From the NCBI GenBank assembly GCA_963678215.1, contig OY782758.1, forward strand, positions 806,001-870,000: DNA of 64,000 nt, read 5' to 3'. Positions within the stretch are counted from its first letter, which is position 1; each line of letters starts with the position of its first letter. The stretch comes from Thiobius zoothamnicola (GTDB lineage Bacteria > Pseudomonadota > Gammaproteobacteria > Chromatiales > Chromatiaceae). Of this stretch, positions 17,058 to 28,500 are shown piece by piece. Under the pieces are notes generated by a model, which did no database searches, was not told where the DNA came from, and saw only the letters and a list, made by a program, of their open reading frames with translations. Made by a program: the position numbers and the translations under genes.

Positions 17058-18140
17058 ATGAGGCGCAGAGTGAACCGTTCAATCTATTTATCCATCGGGC
17101 TTCTGTTGTTGGTATTAGGCTGGATACTGAGCGGCACCATCATGCATTCACCTGATGAGCCTGAAACCTCAAGGACATCCAGGACTGAATCCATTCCACT
17201 TCAAACCATGAAGGTGGCGGTACAGCAGACTCAAGCCCACCAAACCATGCGCAAAATCATCATACAAGGCGAAACCCAACCGTTCCGCCAAGTCGAGCTA
17301 CGCGCACAGATCAGTTCGCACGTCATCGCCTTACCCGCCGCTAAAGGCCAATCGGTGGGACAAGATGAAGCCATCGTGGCCTTGGCGAAAGAAGATCGCC
17401 CCGCCCAGGTCGCCCGCGCCAAAGCTGAGGTCGCCAGTCAACGCCATGAAGTCGCTGCGGCGCAAAAACTCAGTAACCAGGGTTTACAATCACAAAATCG
17501 TTTGAAAGCGGCGCAAGCCGCGTTAGCAGCGGCCAAAGCCGAACTGAAAAGCGCAACTCTGGCATTGAACCATACTTCAGTTAAAACACCCTTCGCCGGC
17601 ATACTGGAGCAACGCCATGTCGAACTGGGCACTCAGGTGCAACCTGGCGAACCCATCGCGTTATTGGTCGATAACACCATGTTGAAGGCGATTGGCCAGG
17701 TCCCTCAACAAAGCGTGAAACAGTTACGCCTGGGACAACCCGTCCATGTGCGTCTGCTGGATGGGCAAGAAGCTGACGGTGAAATCACTTTCATTTCCCG
17801 CCTGGGAGATGCAGAAACCCATAGTTTCAGAATGGAAGTGGCCATTCCCAATCCGGATGGCCGGTTAAACGCCGGGGCCAGTGCTGAACTGCACATCAAA
17901 ATTGGCGAAATCGCCGCGCATTTCATCTCCCCTGCCCTGTTATCGCTCAACCCGCAAGGCTCCATTGGGGTGAAAAGCGTCAATTCCCAAGGACAAGTGC
18001 AATTTTATCCGACGGAATTGATGCGCTCAGAGGCTGATGGCGTCTGGGTGACCGGCCTGCCGCCACAACTTAACATCATCACTCAGGGCCAAGGATTCGT
18101 GCATGAGGGCGAGAACGTCATCGCCGTACCCACCTCTTAA
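17058..18140 (+). CDS. RND efflux periplasmic adaptor (membrane fusion protein)
   Basis: A 360-residue HlyD/AcrA-type adaptor that would couple the adjoining RND pump to an outer-membrane channel. An N-terminal hydrophobic anchor (about residues 9-28, YLSIGLLLLVLGWILSGTI) is followed by the split lipoyl/biotinyl-like domain (VELRAQISSHVIALPAAKGQSVG and TPFAGILEQRHVELGTQVQPGEP), a short alpha-helical hairpin rich in Ala/Gln/Lys (about 115-175), and the beta-barrel and membrane-proximal domains. The pump gene starts 14 bp downstream. No outer-membrane TolC-like gene is present in the operon, so a shared channel must be used. Confidence 0.92.
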   Translation: MRRRVNRSIYLSIGLLLLVLGWILSGTIMHSPDEPETSRTSRTESIPLQTMKVAVQQTQAHQTMRKIIIQGETQPFRQVELRAQISSHVIALPAAKGQSVGQDEAIVALAKEDRPAQVARAKAEVASQRHEVAAAQKLSNQGLQSQNRLKAAQAALAAAKAELKSATLALNHTSVKTPFAGILEQRHVELGTQVQPGEPIALLVDNTMLKAIGQVPQQSVKQLRLGQPVHVRLLDGQEADGEITFISRLGDAETHSFRMEVAIPNPDGRLNAGASAELHIKIGEIAAHFISPALLSLNPQGSIGVKSVNSQGQVQFYPTELMRSEADGVWVTGLPPQLNIITQGQGFVHEGENVIAVPTS

Positions 18141-18154
18141 AAGAGAATCATCCT

Positions 18155-21100
18155 ATGCATGCCCTCATTGATCTGGCTTTTTCCCGGAGCCGCGCCATAT
18201 TACTGACCCTGGCATTCATCTTGTTGGCTGGCGTATTGTCTTATCTCGCCATTCCCAAAGAGTCTGAACCCGATATTGCGGTGCCAATTATCTATGTATC
18301 CATGACGCACGACGGTATTTCGCCGGAAGATGCTGAGCGCCTGTTGGTCCGCCCGATGGAAAAGGAGTTGCAATCCATTGAAGGCCTGAAAGAAATGAAG
18401 AGCACCGCTGCTGAAGGCCATGCCTCGGTGCAACTCGAGTTCAGCGCCGGATTTGATAATCAACAAGCGCTAACCGACGTACGGGAAAAAGTCGATGTCG
18501 CCAAGGTAAAACTGCCGGACGCCACCGATGAGCCTGAAGTCGTTGAAATCAATGTCGCGCTGTTTCCCGTGCTCACAATTGCGTTATCCGGCCAAATTCC
18601 GGAACCTAGCCTGATCACCATTGCGCGCGATCTGCAGGATCGTGTTGAAGCATTGCCTGGCGTATTGGAGGGCGCTATCGGCGGCGACCGTGAAACCGTA
18701 CTGGAAGTCATCGTTGATCCAGTGGTGATGGAAACCTACGGCATCAATTACAGCGAACTCTCTTCGTTAATTCGTTCCAACAACCTGCTGATTGCCGCCG
18801 GGGCTATGGATACCGGAGCGGGTCGTCTGGTGTTGAAAGTTCCCGGCGTTATTGAAGACCTGAACGATTTTCTGCAAATGCCACTGAAGGTGGATGGCGG
18901 TCGCGTCATCACTTTCAAGGAAATCGCCACGGTACGCCGCAATTTTAAAGACCCGCAAAGCTTCGCCCGGGTGAATGGCCAGCCAGCCGTCACGCTTGAA
19001 ATTAAAAAACGGGTTGGCGCAAACATTATCGACACCATTCAACAAGTGCGTGAAATCGTTGAACAAGAACGTCGGCATTGGCCAGATAACCTGACCGTGC
19101 ACTATATGCAAGATAAGTCCGATGAAATCCGCAACCTGCTATCCGATCTGCAAAACAATGTGCTATCCGCCGTCATCCTGGTGGTCATCGTCATCATCGC
19201 CGCACTCGGACTTAATTCAGCCCTGTTGGTGGGATTGGCGATACCCGGCGCTTTTTTAGCCACGATTCTGGCCTTGGACACGCTGGGCCACACCCTCAAC
19301 ATCGTGGTGTTGTTCAGCCTGATCCTGGTGGTTGGCATGTTGGTTGACGGCGCTATCGTGGTAGTCGAGCTGGCAAATCGCTATATGAACGACGGCGATC
19401 ACCCGCGAACGGCTTACAATAAAGCCGCCAAGCGCATGTCATGGCCAGTCACCGCCTCCGCCATCACCACCCTGGCGGTATTTTTTCCGCTACTTTTCTG
19501 GCCAGGTCTGGTCGGCGAATTCATGCGCTATCTGCCCATCACCGTCATCCTCGCTTTGAGTGCCTCACTGGCTATGGCGTTAATCTTCATACCGGTATTC
19601 GGCGAGGGCATCGCCCGCCAACAGAGGGCAAACAACCAGACAAGACCCAGCCTGATAGCGCATCTATACGGCAAACTGTTGAGCAAGATGCTGCATCACC
19701 CCGGCAAAATCCTGATGATGGCGCTGATAACCCTGGTTGGCTCCTATATCGCTTATTTTTATTTGGGCAAAGGCATTGAATTTTTCCCGGATGTGGAGCC
19801 TGAATTCGCGCTTATCCAGGTGCATGCGCGAGGTGACCTGTCGGTGCATGAAAAAGACGCCATCGTGCGCCAAGTGGAACAACGCGTGCTGGGCATATCT
19901 GAATTGGAATCCCTGTACACACGCACGTTCAACAGCGCGAGCGGCCAGAATGTCGCAGAAGATGTCATCGGCATCCTGCAAATGGAATTTATTGATTGGG
20001 ATAAACGCGACAGCGCGACAGCAATACTGGAAAAAATGCGCCAACACACGGCGGATATCCCCGGCATCAAATTGGAATTCCGCAAAGCCGAGAACGGCCC
20101 ATCCGCTGGCAAACCGATTCAGATTGAGTTTGCGGCGCGCGACTTCCAACAAGTCGCGCCCGTCGTGGCGCAGGTGCGTCAGTTGATGAACGATCAGGGC
20201 GGCTATGTCGATGTCGAAGATGATCGTCCGCTGCCCGGCATCGAATGGCGCCTGGAAGTGAACCGCGAACTGGCCGCACGCTATGGCGCCAACATCTCAC
20301 TGCTGGGCAATGCCGTGCAAATGATCACCCATGGCGTCAAAGTCGCCGACTATCGCCCTGATGACACAGACGATGAAGTGGATATCCGCATACGCTTTCC
20401 CTATGGTGAACGCCATCTCAGTCAACTCAATCAACTGCGCGTCCCGACCACCAAAGGCTTGATTCCGATCAGCCATTTCGTAACCGTGCAACCAGCGCCT
20501 AAAAGCGGCGTCTTACACCGTGTGGATGGGCGGCGTGTCACCACCATTCAAGCAGATGTTGAGGAAGGTCTGCTGCCGGATACCCAGCTCAAAGGACTAC
20601 TGAAAGCACTGAAAACGGCTGAGTTGGATCCAGAAATCAGCATTCACATCAAAGGGGAAGATGAAGATCAAAAAGAAGCCATGAATTTCCTTGGCGGCGC
20701 TTTCGTCAGCGCTATCTTCCTGATGCTGCTGGCACTGGTGACTCAATTCAATTCGATCTACCAGGCCGTGTTGGTGCTCTCCGCTATCGTATTCTCCACC
20801 GCAGGGGTTCTGCTGGGCCTGCTGATAACGGCACAACCTTTCGGCATCGTGATGGTCGGGATTGGCATCATCGCCCTGGCCGGTATTGTCGTCAACAACA
20901 ACATTGTGTTGATCGACACCTACAATCGTCTGCACCGCAACGGCGAAGATGCCATCAGCGCCGCGCTGGAGACTGGCAAAAGACGCCTGCGGCCCGTATT
21001 CCTCACCGCCTTCACCACGGTATTAGGTTTGATGCCAATGGTGTTAGCCATGAATATCGATCTGATCAACCGCTCAGTCAGCTTTGGCGCACCTTCGACC

Positions 21101-21241
21101 CAATGGTGGACTCAACTCGCCAGCGCCATCGCTGGCGGATTGTCATTCGCCACGATCCTGACGTTGGTGCTGACGCCTTGTTTATTAGTCTTAGGCGACC
21201 AAACCAGCACTTGGTTAAAGGCGAAATTCGCCATTAAGTAG
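18155..21241 (+). CDS. RND efflux transporter, inner-membrane pump
   Basis: A 1028-residue AcrB/MdtB-like proton antiporter. TM1 is at about 14-31; two large periplasmic loops (about 35-330 and 560-865) alternate with clusters of membrane segments (about 335-490 and 870-1015), giving the standard twelve. In TM4 the motif is GMLVDGAIVVVEL: the first proton-relay Asp is present, but the position of the second Asp of AcrB is Gly, a variant known in several RND subfamilies. TM10 has VNNNIVLIDTYNRL. Substrates cannot be read from sequence. It is co-transcribed with the adaptor and convergent with rpoC. Confidence 0.94.
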   Translation: MHALIDLAFSRSRAILLTLAFILLAGVLSYLAIPKESEPDIAVPIIYVSMTHDGISPEDAERLLVRPMEKELQSIEGLKEMKSTAAEGHASVQLEFSAGFDNQQALTDVREKVDVAKVKLPDATDEPEVVEINVALFPVLTIALSGQIPEPSLITIARDLQDRVEALPGVLEGAIGGDRETVLEVIVDPVVMETYGINYSELSSLIRSNNLLIAAGAMDTGAGRLVLKVPGVIEDLNDFLQMPLKVDGGRVITFKEIATVRRNFKDPQSFARVNGQPAVTLEIKKRVGANIIDTIQQVREIVEQERRHWPDNLTVHYMQDKSDEIRNLLSDLQNNVLSAVILVVIVIIAALGLNSALLVGLAIPGAFLATILALDTLGHTLNIVVLFSLILVVGMLVDGAIVVVELANRYMNDGDHPRTAYNKAAKRMSWPVTASAITTLAVFFPLLFWPGLVGEFMRYLPITVILALSASLAMALIFIPVFGEGIARQQRANNQTRPSLIAHLYGKLLSKMLHHPGKILMMALITLVGSYIAYFYLGKGIEFFPDVEPEFALIQVHARGDLSVHEKDAIVRQVEQRVLGISELESLYTRTFNSASGQNVAEDVIGILQMEFIDWDKRDSATAILEKMRQHTADIPGIKLEFRKAENGPSAGKPIQIEFAARDFQQVAPVVAQVRQLMNDQGGYVDVEDDRPLPGIEWRLEVNRELAARYGANISLLGNAVQMITHGVKVADYRPDDTDDEVDIRIRFPYGERHLSQLNQLRVPTTKGLIPISHFVTVQPAPKSGVLHRVDGRRVTTIQADVEEGLLPDTQLKGLLKALKTAELDPEISIHIKGEDEDQKEAMNFLGGAFVSAIFLMLLALVTQFNSIYQAVLVLSAIVFSTAGVLLGLLITAQPFGIVMVGIGIIALAGIVVNNNIVLIDTYNRLHRNGEDAISAALETGKRRLRPVFLTAFTTVLGLMPMVLAMNIDLINRSVSFGAPSTQWWTQLASAIAGGLSFATILTLVLTPCLLVLGDQTSTWLKAKFAIK

Positions 21242-21302
21242 ACCGGTCAAACCTATCCCAACAAAATCTGCCGCCAATAACCAACAAGATTGAAACCCAA
21301 TC

Positions 21303-21324
21303 AAGGCGGCCATAGAACCGCCTT
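21303..21324 (-). terminator. Hairpin at the 3' end of rpoC
   Basis: AAGGCGG (21303-21309) pairs with CCGCCTT (21318-21324), 11 bases beyond the rpoC stop. The following T-tract is weak, so its strength as an intrinsic terminator is uncertain. It could act for both rpoC and the convergent RND operon. Confidence 0.6.
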
Positions 21325-21334
21325 GTCAGTCTTA

Positions 21335-24300
21335 TCATCCTTCTTCAGTAAACGCTTGCTTGATCGCTTCTTCCACTTCGGCAGTGGCCATTTCCACCGG
21401 TCCTTCTTCAACGGGGGCCAGCCGCGCGGCACGGCGCGCATTATGATAGGCCAATCCCGTACCTGCTGGAATCAAACGACCCACGATCACATTCTCTTTC
21501 AGACCGTTAAGCGGATCACGCGAGCCACGCACCGCAGCTTCCGTCAATACCCGGGTGGTTTCCTGGAAAGAAGCCGCCGAGATGAACGATTCCGTCGCCA
21601 ATGATGCCTTGGTGATGCCGAGCAGCAAAGGCTCATATTTCGCGGTCAGTTTATTTTCCGCATCGGCTTTTTCATTCGCATCCAAGACCCGCGCGCGCTC
21701 CGTCTGCTCGCCGCGCAACAGCCGGGTTTCGCCTGCATCCGTGACTTCCACCTTGCGCAGCATCTGGCGGATGATCACTTCAATATGCTTGTCGTTGATG
21801 CCAACCCCCTGTAAACGGTAGACATCCTGAATTTCCTTCACCAAATACTCAGCCAAATCCGTGACCCCACGCAGACGCAGTATGTCATGCGGATTCAATT
21901 CACCGTCGGCAATGACCTCACCTTTTTCAACCTGTTCACCCTCAAATACGTTCACGTGTCGCCACTTCGGGATCAGCAGTTCATTTTGTTCGCCATCTGG
22001 ATCGGTGATCACCAGGCGCTGCTTGCCTTTGGTATCCTTGCCAAAACTGACCGTGCCGGTCGCTTCCGCCAGGATCGCCGGTTCTTTCGGCTTACGCGCT
22101 TCAAACAAATCCGCAACACGCGGCAAACCACCAGTGATGTCACGCGTTTTGGAGGACTCCTGCGGAATACGCGCCAGCACGTCACCAACCTGCACATCCG
22201 AGCCATCCGCGACATTGACCACAGCACCGCCTGGCAGGAAGTAATTGGCCGGCAGGCTGGTGCCCGGAATATTGATGTCATTGCCCTTGGCGTCAATTAA
22301 CTTGATCATGGGGCGCAAGTCTTTACCCGCCGTTGGACGTTGTTTGGCGTCAATCACCACGACAGATGACAAGCCGGTCACTTCGTCAGTTTGCTTCTGT
22401 ACAGTCACGCCTTCAATAAAATCCAGGAAGCGCAAAATACCAGCGGTTTCAGTGATAATCGGGTGAGTGTGCGGATCCCAATTAGCGATCATTTGACCAC
22501 CCTCCACCGTATCACCGTCACGCACTTGCAATTCCGCGCCATAAGGCAGCTTATAACGCTCACGCTCGCGGCCAATATCATCAACCACCACCACTTCACC
22601 AGAACGGGAGACCGCAACCAGCTTACCTGAGGTGTTTTCCACGGTTTTGATGTTGTGCAAACGCACAGCGCCGGAATTTTTCGGTTCAATACTATTGACC
22701 GCCGCCGCTCTGGAGGCCGCGCCACCGATATGGAAGGTACGCATGGTCAACTGGGTGCCTGGCTCGCCGATCGACTGCGCCGCGATAACGCCGACCGCTT
22801 CGCCGATATTGATTTCGCTGCCTCGCGCCAGATCGCGTCCATAGCAGTTGCCGCAAATGCCATGACGTGTTTCACAGGTAATCGCCGAGCGCACGACCAC
22901 TTGGTCAACACCGACTTCTTCCAGCTTATCAACCACTTTTTCCGTCAGCAGTTCGCCTGCATCGCAAATGAGTTCGTCTTCAGTACCCGGCTTATAAATC
23001 GGCTCCGCCGCCACCCGACCCAGAATACGCTCGCGCAACGGCTCAACCACATCACCACCTTCGATGATCGGCATCATCAATAAGCCATTTTCGGTGCCGC
23101 AATCACGTTCGGTGATCACCATATCCTGCGCCACATCGACCAGACGACGGGTCAGATAGCCCGAATTCGCCGTTTTCAGTGCGGTATCCGCCAGACCTTT
23201 ACGCGCGCCGTGCGTCGAAATGAAGTATTGCAATACGTTCAAGCCTTCGCGGAAATTCGCCGTGATCGGCGTTTCGATGATAGAGCCATCCGGCTTGGCC
23301 ATGAGGCCACGCATGCCAGCCAATTGACGAATCTGTGCGGGCGAGCCACGAGCGCCTGAGTCGGCCATCATATAAATGGAATTGAATGAGTCTTGCTCTT
23401 CCTCTTCTCCATCCTTATTGGTGACGGCTTCTGTTCCCAAACCATCCATCATGGCGCGGGCGATCTGGTCATTCGTGTGCGACCAAATATCCACGACCTT
23501 GTTATAACGCTCGCCATTGGTCACCAAACCTGAAGAATATTGATTTTGAATCTCTTTCACTTCCGTTTCCGCTTCGGCAAGAATTTTCGCTTTGGCTTCC
23601 GGAATCACCATATCATTCAGACCGATTGACGCGCCGGCGCGCGCCGCCTGGGCGAAGCCCAGATACATAATCTGGTCGGCGAAAACCACGGTCGGCTTCA
23701 AACCCAGTTTGCGATAACACGCATTGACCAAGCGCGAAATCGCCTTCTTTTTCATTGGCTGATCCACCAAATCGAATGACAAGCCACGCGGCACGATCGT
23801 CCATAAAATGGCGCGCCCTACGGTCGTCTCCTTGATGGAAGTTTGCTCCTGCTCATTGCCTTCATCATCAATCACCAGTTCAGTGATGCGCACCTTGACC
23901 TTCGCATGCAGCACTACGGCGCGATTTTCATAAGCCCGACGCACCTCATCCACATTGGCGAACACCATGCCTTCACCTTGCACATTCACTTTTTGCCGGG
24001 TCATGTAATACAAGCCCAACACCACGTCCTGTGATGGCACAATCACCGGTTCGCCATTCGCCGGAGACAACACATTGTTGGATGCCATCATCAAAGATCG
24101 CGCTTCCAGTTGCGCCTCCAGAGAAAGCGGCACATGCACCGCCATCTGGTCGCCATCAAAGTCCGCATTAAATGCGGTGCACACCAACGGGTGCAGCTGG
24201 ATCGCGCGACCTTCAATCAAAGTGGGTTCGAACGCCTGAATACCCAGGCGGTGCAAGGTCGGCGCGCGGTTCAGCATGACCGGGTGTTCACGAATGACTT

Positions 24301-25540
24301 CTTCGAGAATATCCCAGACTTCCGGCGCGCCGCGCTCGACCAGTTTTTTCGCCGCCTTGATCGTGGTCGCCAGACCGCGGAATTGCAGTTTGGAAAAAAT
24401 AAACGGTTTGAACAGCTCCAACGCCATTTTCTTTGGTAAGCCGCATTGGTGCAGTTTGAGGGTTGGCCCGACCACAATGACCGAACGGCCTGAGTAGTCC
24501 ACCCGCTTACCCAGCAGGTTCTGGCGGAAACGACCTTGCTTGCCCTTGATCATATCCGCGAGCGATTTCAATGGACGTTTATTGGTGCCAGTGATGGCGC
24601 GACCCCGTCGTCCATTGTCGAGCAGCGCATCAACGGATTCTTGCAACATGCGCTTTTCGTTGCGCACGATGATGTCCGGCGCCGCCAAATCCAATAATCG
24701 ATTCAAGCGATTGTTACGGTTAATCACCCGACGATACAGGTCGTTCAGATCCGAGGTGGCGAAACGACCACCATCCAGCGGCACCAAGGGACGCAGTTCA
24801 GGCGGCAGCACCGGCAATACGGTCAAAATCATCCATTCAGGCCGATTACCAGATGCCTCCAACGATTCAAGCAATTTGAGTCGCTTGGCGATCTTTTTGA
24901 TCTTGGTCTCTGAATTGGTCGCTTCGACTTCTTCACGCAAACGGCTGATTTCTTTATCCAGCTCCATGGTGCGCAATAATTCGTAGACCGCTTCGGCCCC
25001 CATGCGCGCATCAAACTCGTCGCCGTTTTCTTCAATCGCTTCCAGATATTGTTCGTCATTCAAGAGCTGGAAACGTTCAAGCGTCGTCATGCCCGGGTCA
25101 ATGACCACAAAGCTTTCAAAGTATAAAACACGCTCAATATCACGCAGCGTCATATCCAGCAACAAACCAATCCGCGACGGCAATGACTTCAAAAACCAGA
25201 TATGTGCAACCGGGCTGGCCAGATCAATATGCCCCATGCGCTCCCGACGCACTTTCGCCAGGGTGACTTCAACGCCGCATTTCTCGCAGACGACGCCGCG
25301 ATGTTTGAGGCGCTTATATTTACCGCACAAACATTCATAGTCATTCACCGGACCAAAAATTTTGGCGCAGAACAGGCCTTCGCGCTCCGGCTTGAAGGTG
25401 CGGTAATTGATGGTTTCCGGTTTCTTCACCTCGCCATAAGACCAGGAGCGAATCATATCCGGCGAGGCTAAACCAATGCTGATTGAGTCGAACTCTTCGT
25501 TTTGACCTTGCTGTTTGAGAATCTTTAACAGATCTTTCAT
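21335..25540 (-). CDS. rpoC: DNA-directed RNA polymerase, beta' subunit
   Basis: 1401 residues, full length. The N-terminal zinc-binding module is CLCGKYKRLKHRGVVCEKCGVEV (about 70-92), the catalytic Mg2+ motif is NADFDGDQMAVH (about 459-470), and the second zinc site lies in CETRHGICGNCYGRDLARG. The bridge-helix/trigger-loop region (SGARGSPAQIRQLAGMRGLMAKPDG) and the C-terminal domain ending EEAIKQAFTEEG are intact. Its ATG overlaps the rpoB stop (ATGA at 25537-25540), giving coupled translation and equal dosage of the two large subunits. Confidence 0.99.
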   Translation of the reverse strand: MKDLLKILKQQGQNEEFDSISIGLASPDMIRSWSYGEVKKPETINYRTFKPEREGLFCAKIFGPVNDYECLCGKYKRLKHRGVVCEKCGVEVTLAKVRRERMGHIDLASPVAHIWFLKSLPSRIGLLLDMTLRDIERVLYFESFVVIDPGMTTLERFQLLNDEQYLEAIEENGDEFDARMGAEAVYELLRTMELDKEISRLREEVEATNSETKIKKIAKRLKLLESLEASGNRPEWMILTVLPVLPPELRPLVPLDGGRFATSDLNDLYRRVINRNNRLNRLLDLAAPDIIVRNEKRMLQESVDALLDNGRRGRAITGTNKRPLKSLADMIKGKQGRFRQNLLGKRVDYSGRSVIVVGPTLKLHQCGLPKKMALELFKPFIFSKLQFRGLATTIKAAKKLVERGAPEVWDILEEVIREHPVMLNRAPTLHRLGIQAFEPTLIEGRAIQLHPLVCTAFNADFDGDQMAVHVPLSLEAQLEARSLMMASNNVLSPANGEPVIVPSQDVVLGLYYMTRQKVNVQGEGMVFANVDEVRRAYENRAVVLHAKVKVRITELVIDDEGNEQEQTSIKETTVGRAILWTIVPRGLSFDLVDQPMKKKAISRLVNACYRKLGLKPTVVFADQIMYLGFAQAARAGASIGLNDMVIPEAKAKILAEAETEVKEIQNQYSSGLVTNGERYNKVVDIWSHTNDQIARAMMDGLGTEAVTNKDGEEEEQDSFNSIYMMADSGARGSPAQIRQLAGMRGLMAKPDGSIIETPITANFREGLNVLQYFISTHGARKGLADTALKTANSGYLTRRLVDVAQDMVITERDCGTENGLLMMPIIEGGDVVEPLRERILGRVAAEPIYKPGTEDELICDAGELLTEKVVDKLEEVGVDQVVVRSAITCETRHGICGNCYGRDLARGSEINIGEAVGVIAAQSIGEPGTQLTMRTFHIGGAASRAAAVNSIEPKNSGAVRLHNIKTVENTSGKLVAVSRSGEVVVVDDIGRERERYKLPYGAELQVRDGDTVEGGQMIANWDPHTHPIITETAGILRFLDFIEGVTVQKQTDEVTGLSSVVVIDAKQRPTAGKDLRPMIKLIDAKGNDINIPGTSLPANYFLPGGAVVNVADGSDVQVGDVLARIPQESSKTRDITGGLPRVADLFEARKPKEPAILAEATGTVSFGKDTKGKQRLVITDPDGEQNELLIPKWRHVNVFEGEQVEKGEVIADGELNPHDILRLRGVTDLAEYLVKEIQDVYRLQGVGINDKHIEVIIRQMLRKVEVTDAGETRLLRGEQTERARVLDANEKADAENKLTAKYEPLLLGITKASLATESFISAASFQETTRVLTEAAVRGSRDPLNGLKENVIVGRLIPAGTGLAYHNARRAARLAPVEEGPVEMATAEVEEAIKQAFTEEG

Positions 25541-28500
25541 GAATCCTGCTCCAAATCAATATTGATACCCAGTGAACGGATTTCTTTCACCAGGACGTTG
25601 AAGGATTCCGGCATCCCCGCTTCCATGCGATGGTCGCCATCGACAATATTTTTATACATCCGGGTACGGCCATTCACATCATCCGATTTGACCGTGAGCA
25701 TCTCTTGCAGGGTGTAAGAAGCGCCATACGCCTCCAGCGCCCAGACTTCCATTTCACCGAAGCGCTGACCGCCAAATTGCGCCTTGCCGCCCAACGGCTG
25801 CTGCGTCACCAGACTGTACGGACCCGTCGAACGGGCATGCATTTTGTCCGCCACCAAGTGGTTCAGTTTGAGCATATACATGTAGCCCACCGTGACTTCA
25901 CGCTCAAAGGGTTCGCCGGTGCGTCCATCGCACAATCTGATCTGACCACTGCGCGGCAAACCCGCCAGTTCCAGCATGCGATGAATTTCATCTTCATGCG
26001 CGCCATCAAATACCGGGGTGGCGCATGGCACGCCGCCACGTAAATTATGCGCCATGGCTTGAATTTCATCGTCGTTCAACAGATTCAGATCTTCTTTAGC
26101 GCCATCGGCGTTATACACTTCTTCCAGAAAAGCTCGCAGTTCCTGAATCTTGATATTTTCATCCAGCATCTGACCAATTCGCTCCCCTACCCCTTTGGCG
26201 GCGAACCCAAGATGCGTCTCCAACACTTGTCCGATATTCATGCGCGACGGCACGCCCAACGGATTCAGCACGATATCCACCGGACGGCCATTTTCGTCAT
26301 ACGGCATATCTTCAACCGGCACAATGCGCGAGATAACCCCTTTATTGCCATGACGGCCCGCCATTTTGTCGCCTGGCTGGATGCGACGCTTGACCGCCAC
26401 ATAAACCTTGACCATCTTGAGCACGCCTGGGGCCAAGTCATCACCGACCATGATTTTGTGCTTCTTCTCTTCATAGCGCTGGCGGAAAGTCTCGCGCATG
26501 TCTTCAACCTGGCGCGCAATCGCTTCTAACTGCGTTGCAGCCTCTTCTTTCTTCAGGCGAATCTCCAACCACTGATCACGATCCAGATTTTGCAAATAAT
26601 TTTTCGTGACTTTGCCGCCAGCCTTGAGATTATTCGGGCCGCCTTCAGCCACTTTATTCAGCAACAGCTTTTCGACGCGCTCAAACGTATCTTCTTCCAC
26701 GATGCGCTGCTGGTCGTCCAAGTCTTTCTTGACGCTGGCCAGTTCCTCCTGCTCAATCTGCAAGGCGCGGGCATCCTTCTCAACACCATCGCGGGTGAAT
26801 ACGCGCACATCAATCACCGTACCGGCCCGACTGGATGACACCCGGGTTGAAGTATCTTTCACGTCTGAGGCTTTTTCACCAAAGATCGCGCGCAGCAATT
26901 TCTCTTCCGGCGTGAGCTGGGTCTCGCCTTTTGGCGTGACCTTACCAACCAGAATATCGCCTTCTTTGACCTCAGCACCGACGTATACGATGCCCGATTC
27001 GTCCAGCTTGGCTAAAGCCGATTCACCCACATTCGGAATATCAGCGGTGATTTCTTCCGGCCCTAACTTGGTATCCCGCGCCATGCAGGTGACTTCTTCG
27101 ATATGAATCGTGGTGAAACGATCTTCTTTCACCACTTGCTCAGAAACCAGGATGGAATCCTCGAAGTTGTACCCATTCCACGGCATGAAAGCGACACGCA
27201 TGTTCTGGCCCAACGCCAGCTCGCCCATGTCGGTGGATTGTCCATCCGCCATGACATCACCGCGCGCAATCTGATCACCCACCATGACTAATGGCCGCTG
27301 ATTCATGCAGGTATTCTGGTTCGAGCGGGTGTATTTGGTCAGGTTGTAAATATCGACGCCGGATTCACCCGCAGTCGTTTCATCATCGTTCACTCGCACC
27401 ACGATACGTCCGGCGTCCACGGACTCAATCACGCCGCCACGCCGCGCAACCACGCTGACACCTGAATCGACCGCCACGGTACGCTCCATGCCGGTGCCGA
27501 CCAGCGGCTTGTCGGCGCGCAAAGTCGGTACGGCCTGACGCTGCATGTTCGCTCCCATCAAGGCGCGGTTCGCATCATCATGTTCCAGGAACGGAATGAT
27601 GGAGGCCGCAACCGAGACGATCTGCTTGGGCGACACATCCATATATTCAATATCGGCTGGCGCAGCCAAAGTGAATTCATTTTGATGACGGCATGAAACC
27701 AGTTCGTCAATCAAAACGCCTTCTTCATCCAGATTGGCATTCGCCTGGGCGATGGTGAAACGGCCTTCTTCAATGGCTGACAGATAATCCACCTGATCGG
27801 TCACCCGGCCATTTTCCACCTTACGATAGGGGGTTTCCAGAAAACCATATCGGTTGGTTTGCGCATAAACCGCCAGCGAGTTGATCAAGCCAATATTCGG
27901 GCCTTCCGGCGTTTCAATCGGACAAACCCGGCCATAATGGGTCGGATGTACATCGCGCACCTCAAAACCAGCACGTTCACGCGCCAGACCACCCGGGCCA
28001 AGCGCCGAAACGCGGCGTTTGTGGGTAATTTCGGATAGTGGATTATTCTGATCCATGAACTGGGATAGCTGAGATGAACCAAAAAATTCTTTGATCGCCG
28101 CAGAAACCGGTTTGGCGTTGATCATTTCCTGCGGCATCAAACCTTCCGATTCCGCCAGGCTAAGACGCTCTTTCACCGCACGCTCCACCCGCACCAAGCC
28201 GATCCGAAATTGATTTTCCGTCATTTCACCGACACAGCGCACCCGACGATTGCCCAGATGGTCAATATCATCCACCATGCCTTTGCCATTGCGGATATCA
28301 ACCAGAGTTTTCAACACATCCAGAATATCCGAAGTTTGGCCACGCGCTTTCACCAACGCCTGACTGGCGTCATCTCCTTGCTCGGCGAAGTATTTATGAT
28401 CATATAAAATACCAATACCTTCTGTTTCGCCACGGCCCAAACGGCGATTGAATTTCATCCGGCCAACTGCGGATAAATCATAGCGATCTGAGGTAAAGAA

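Noticed and set aside
18155..21241. Gly in place of the second TM4 Asp as a sign of a broken pump
   Set aside because: The first relay Asp is kept and such variants occur in functional RND subfamilies; the rest of the protein is intact.
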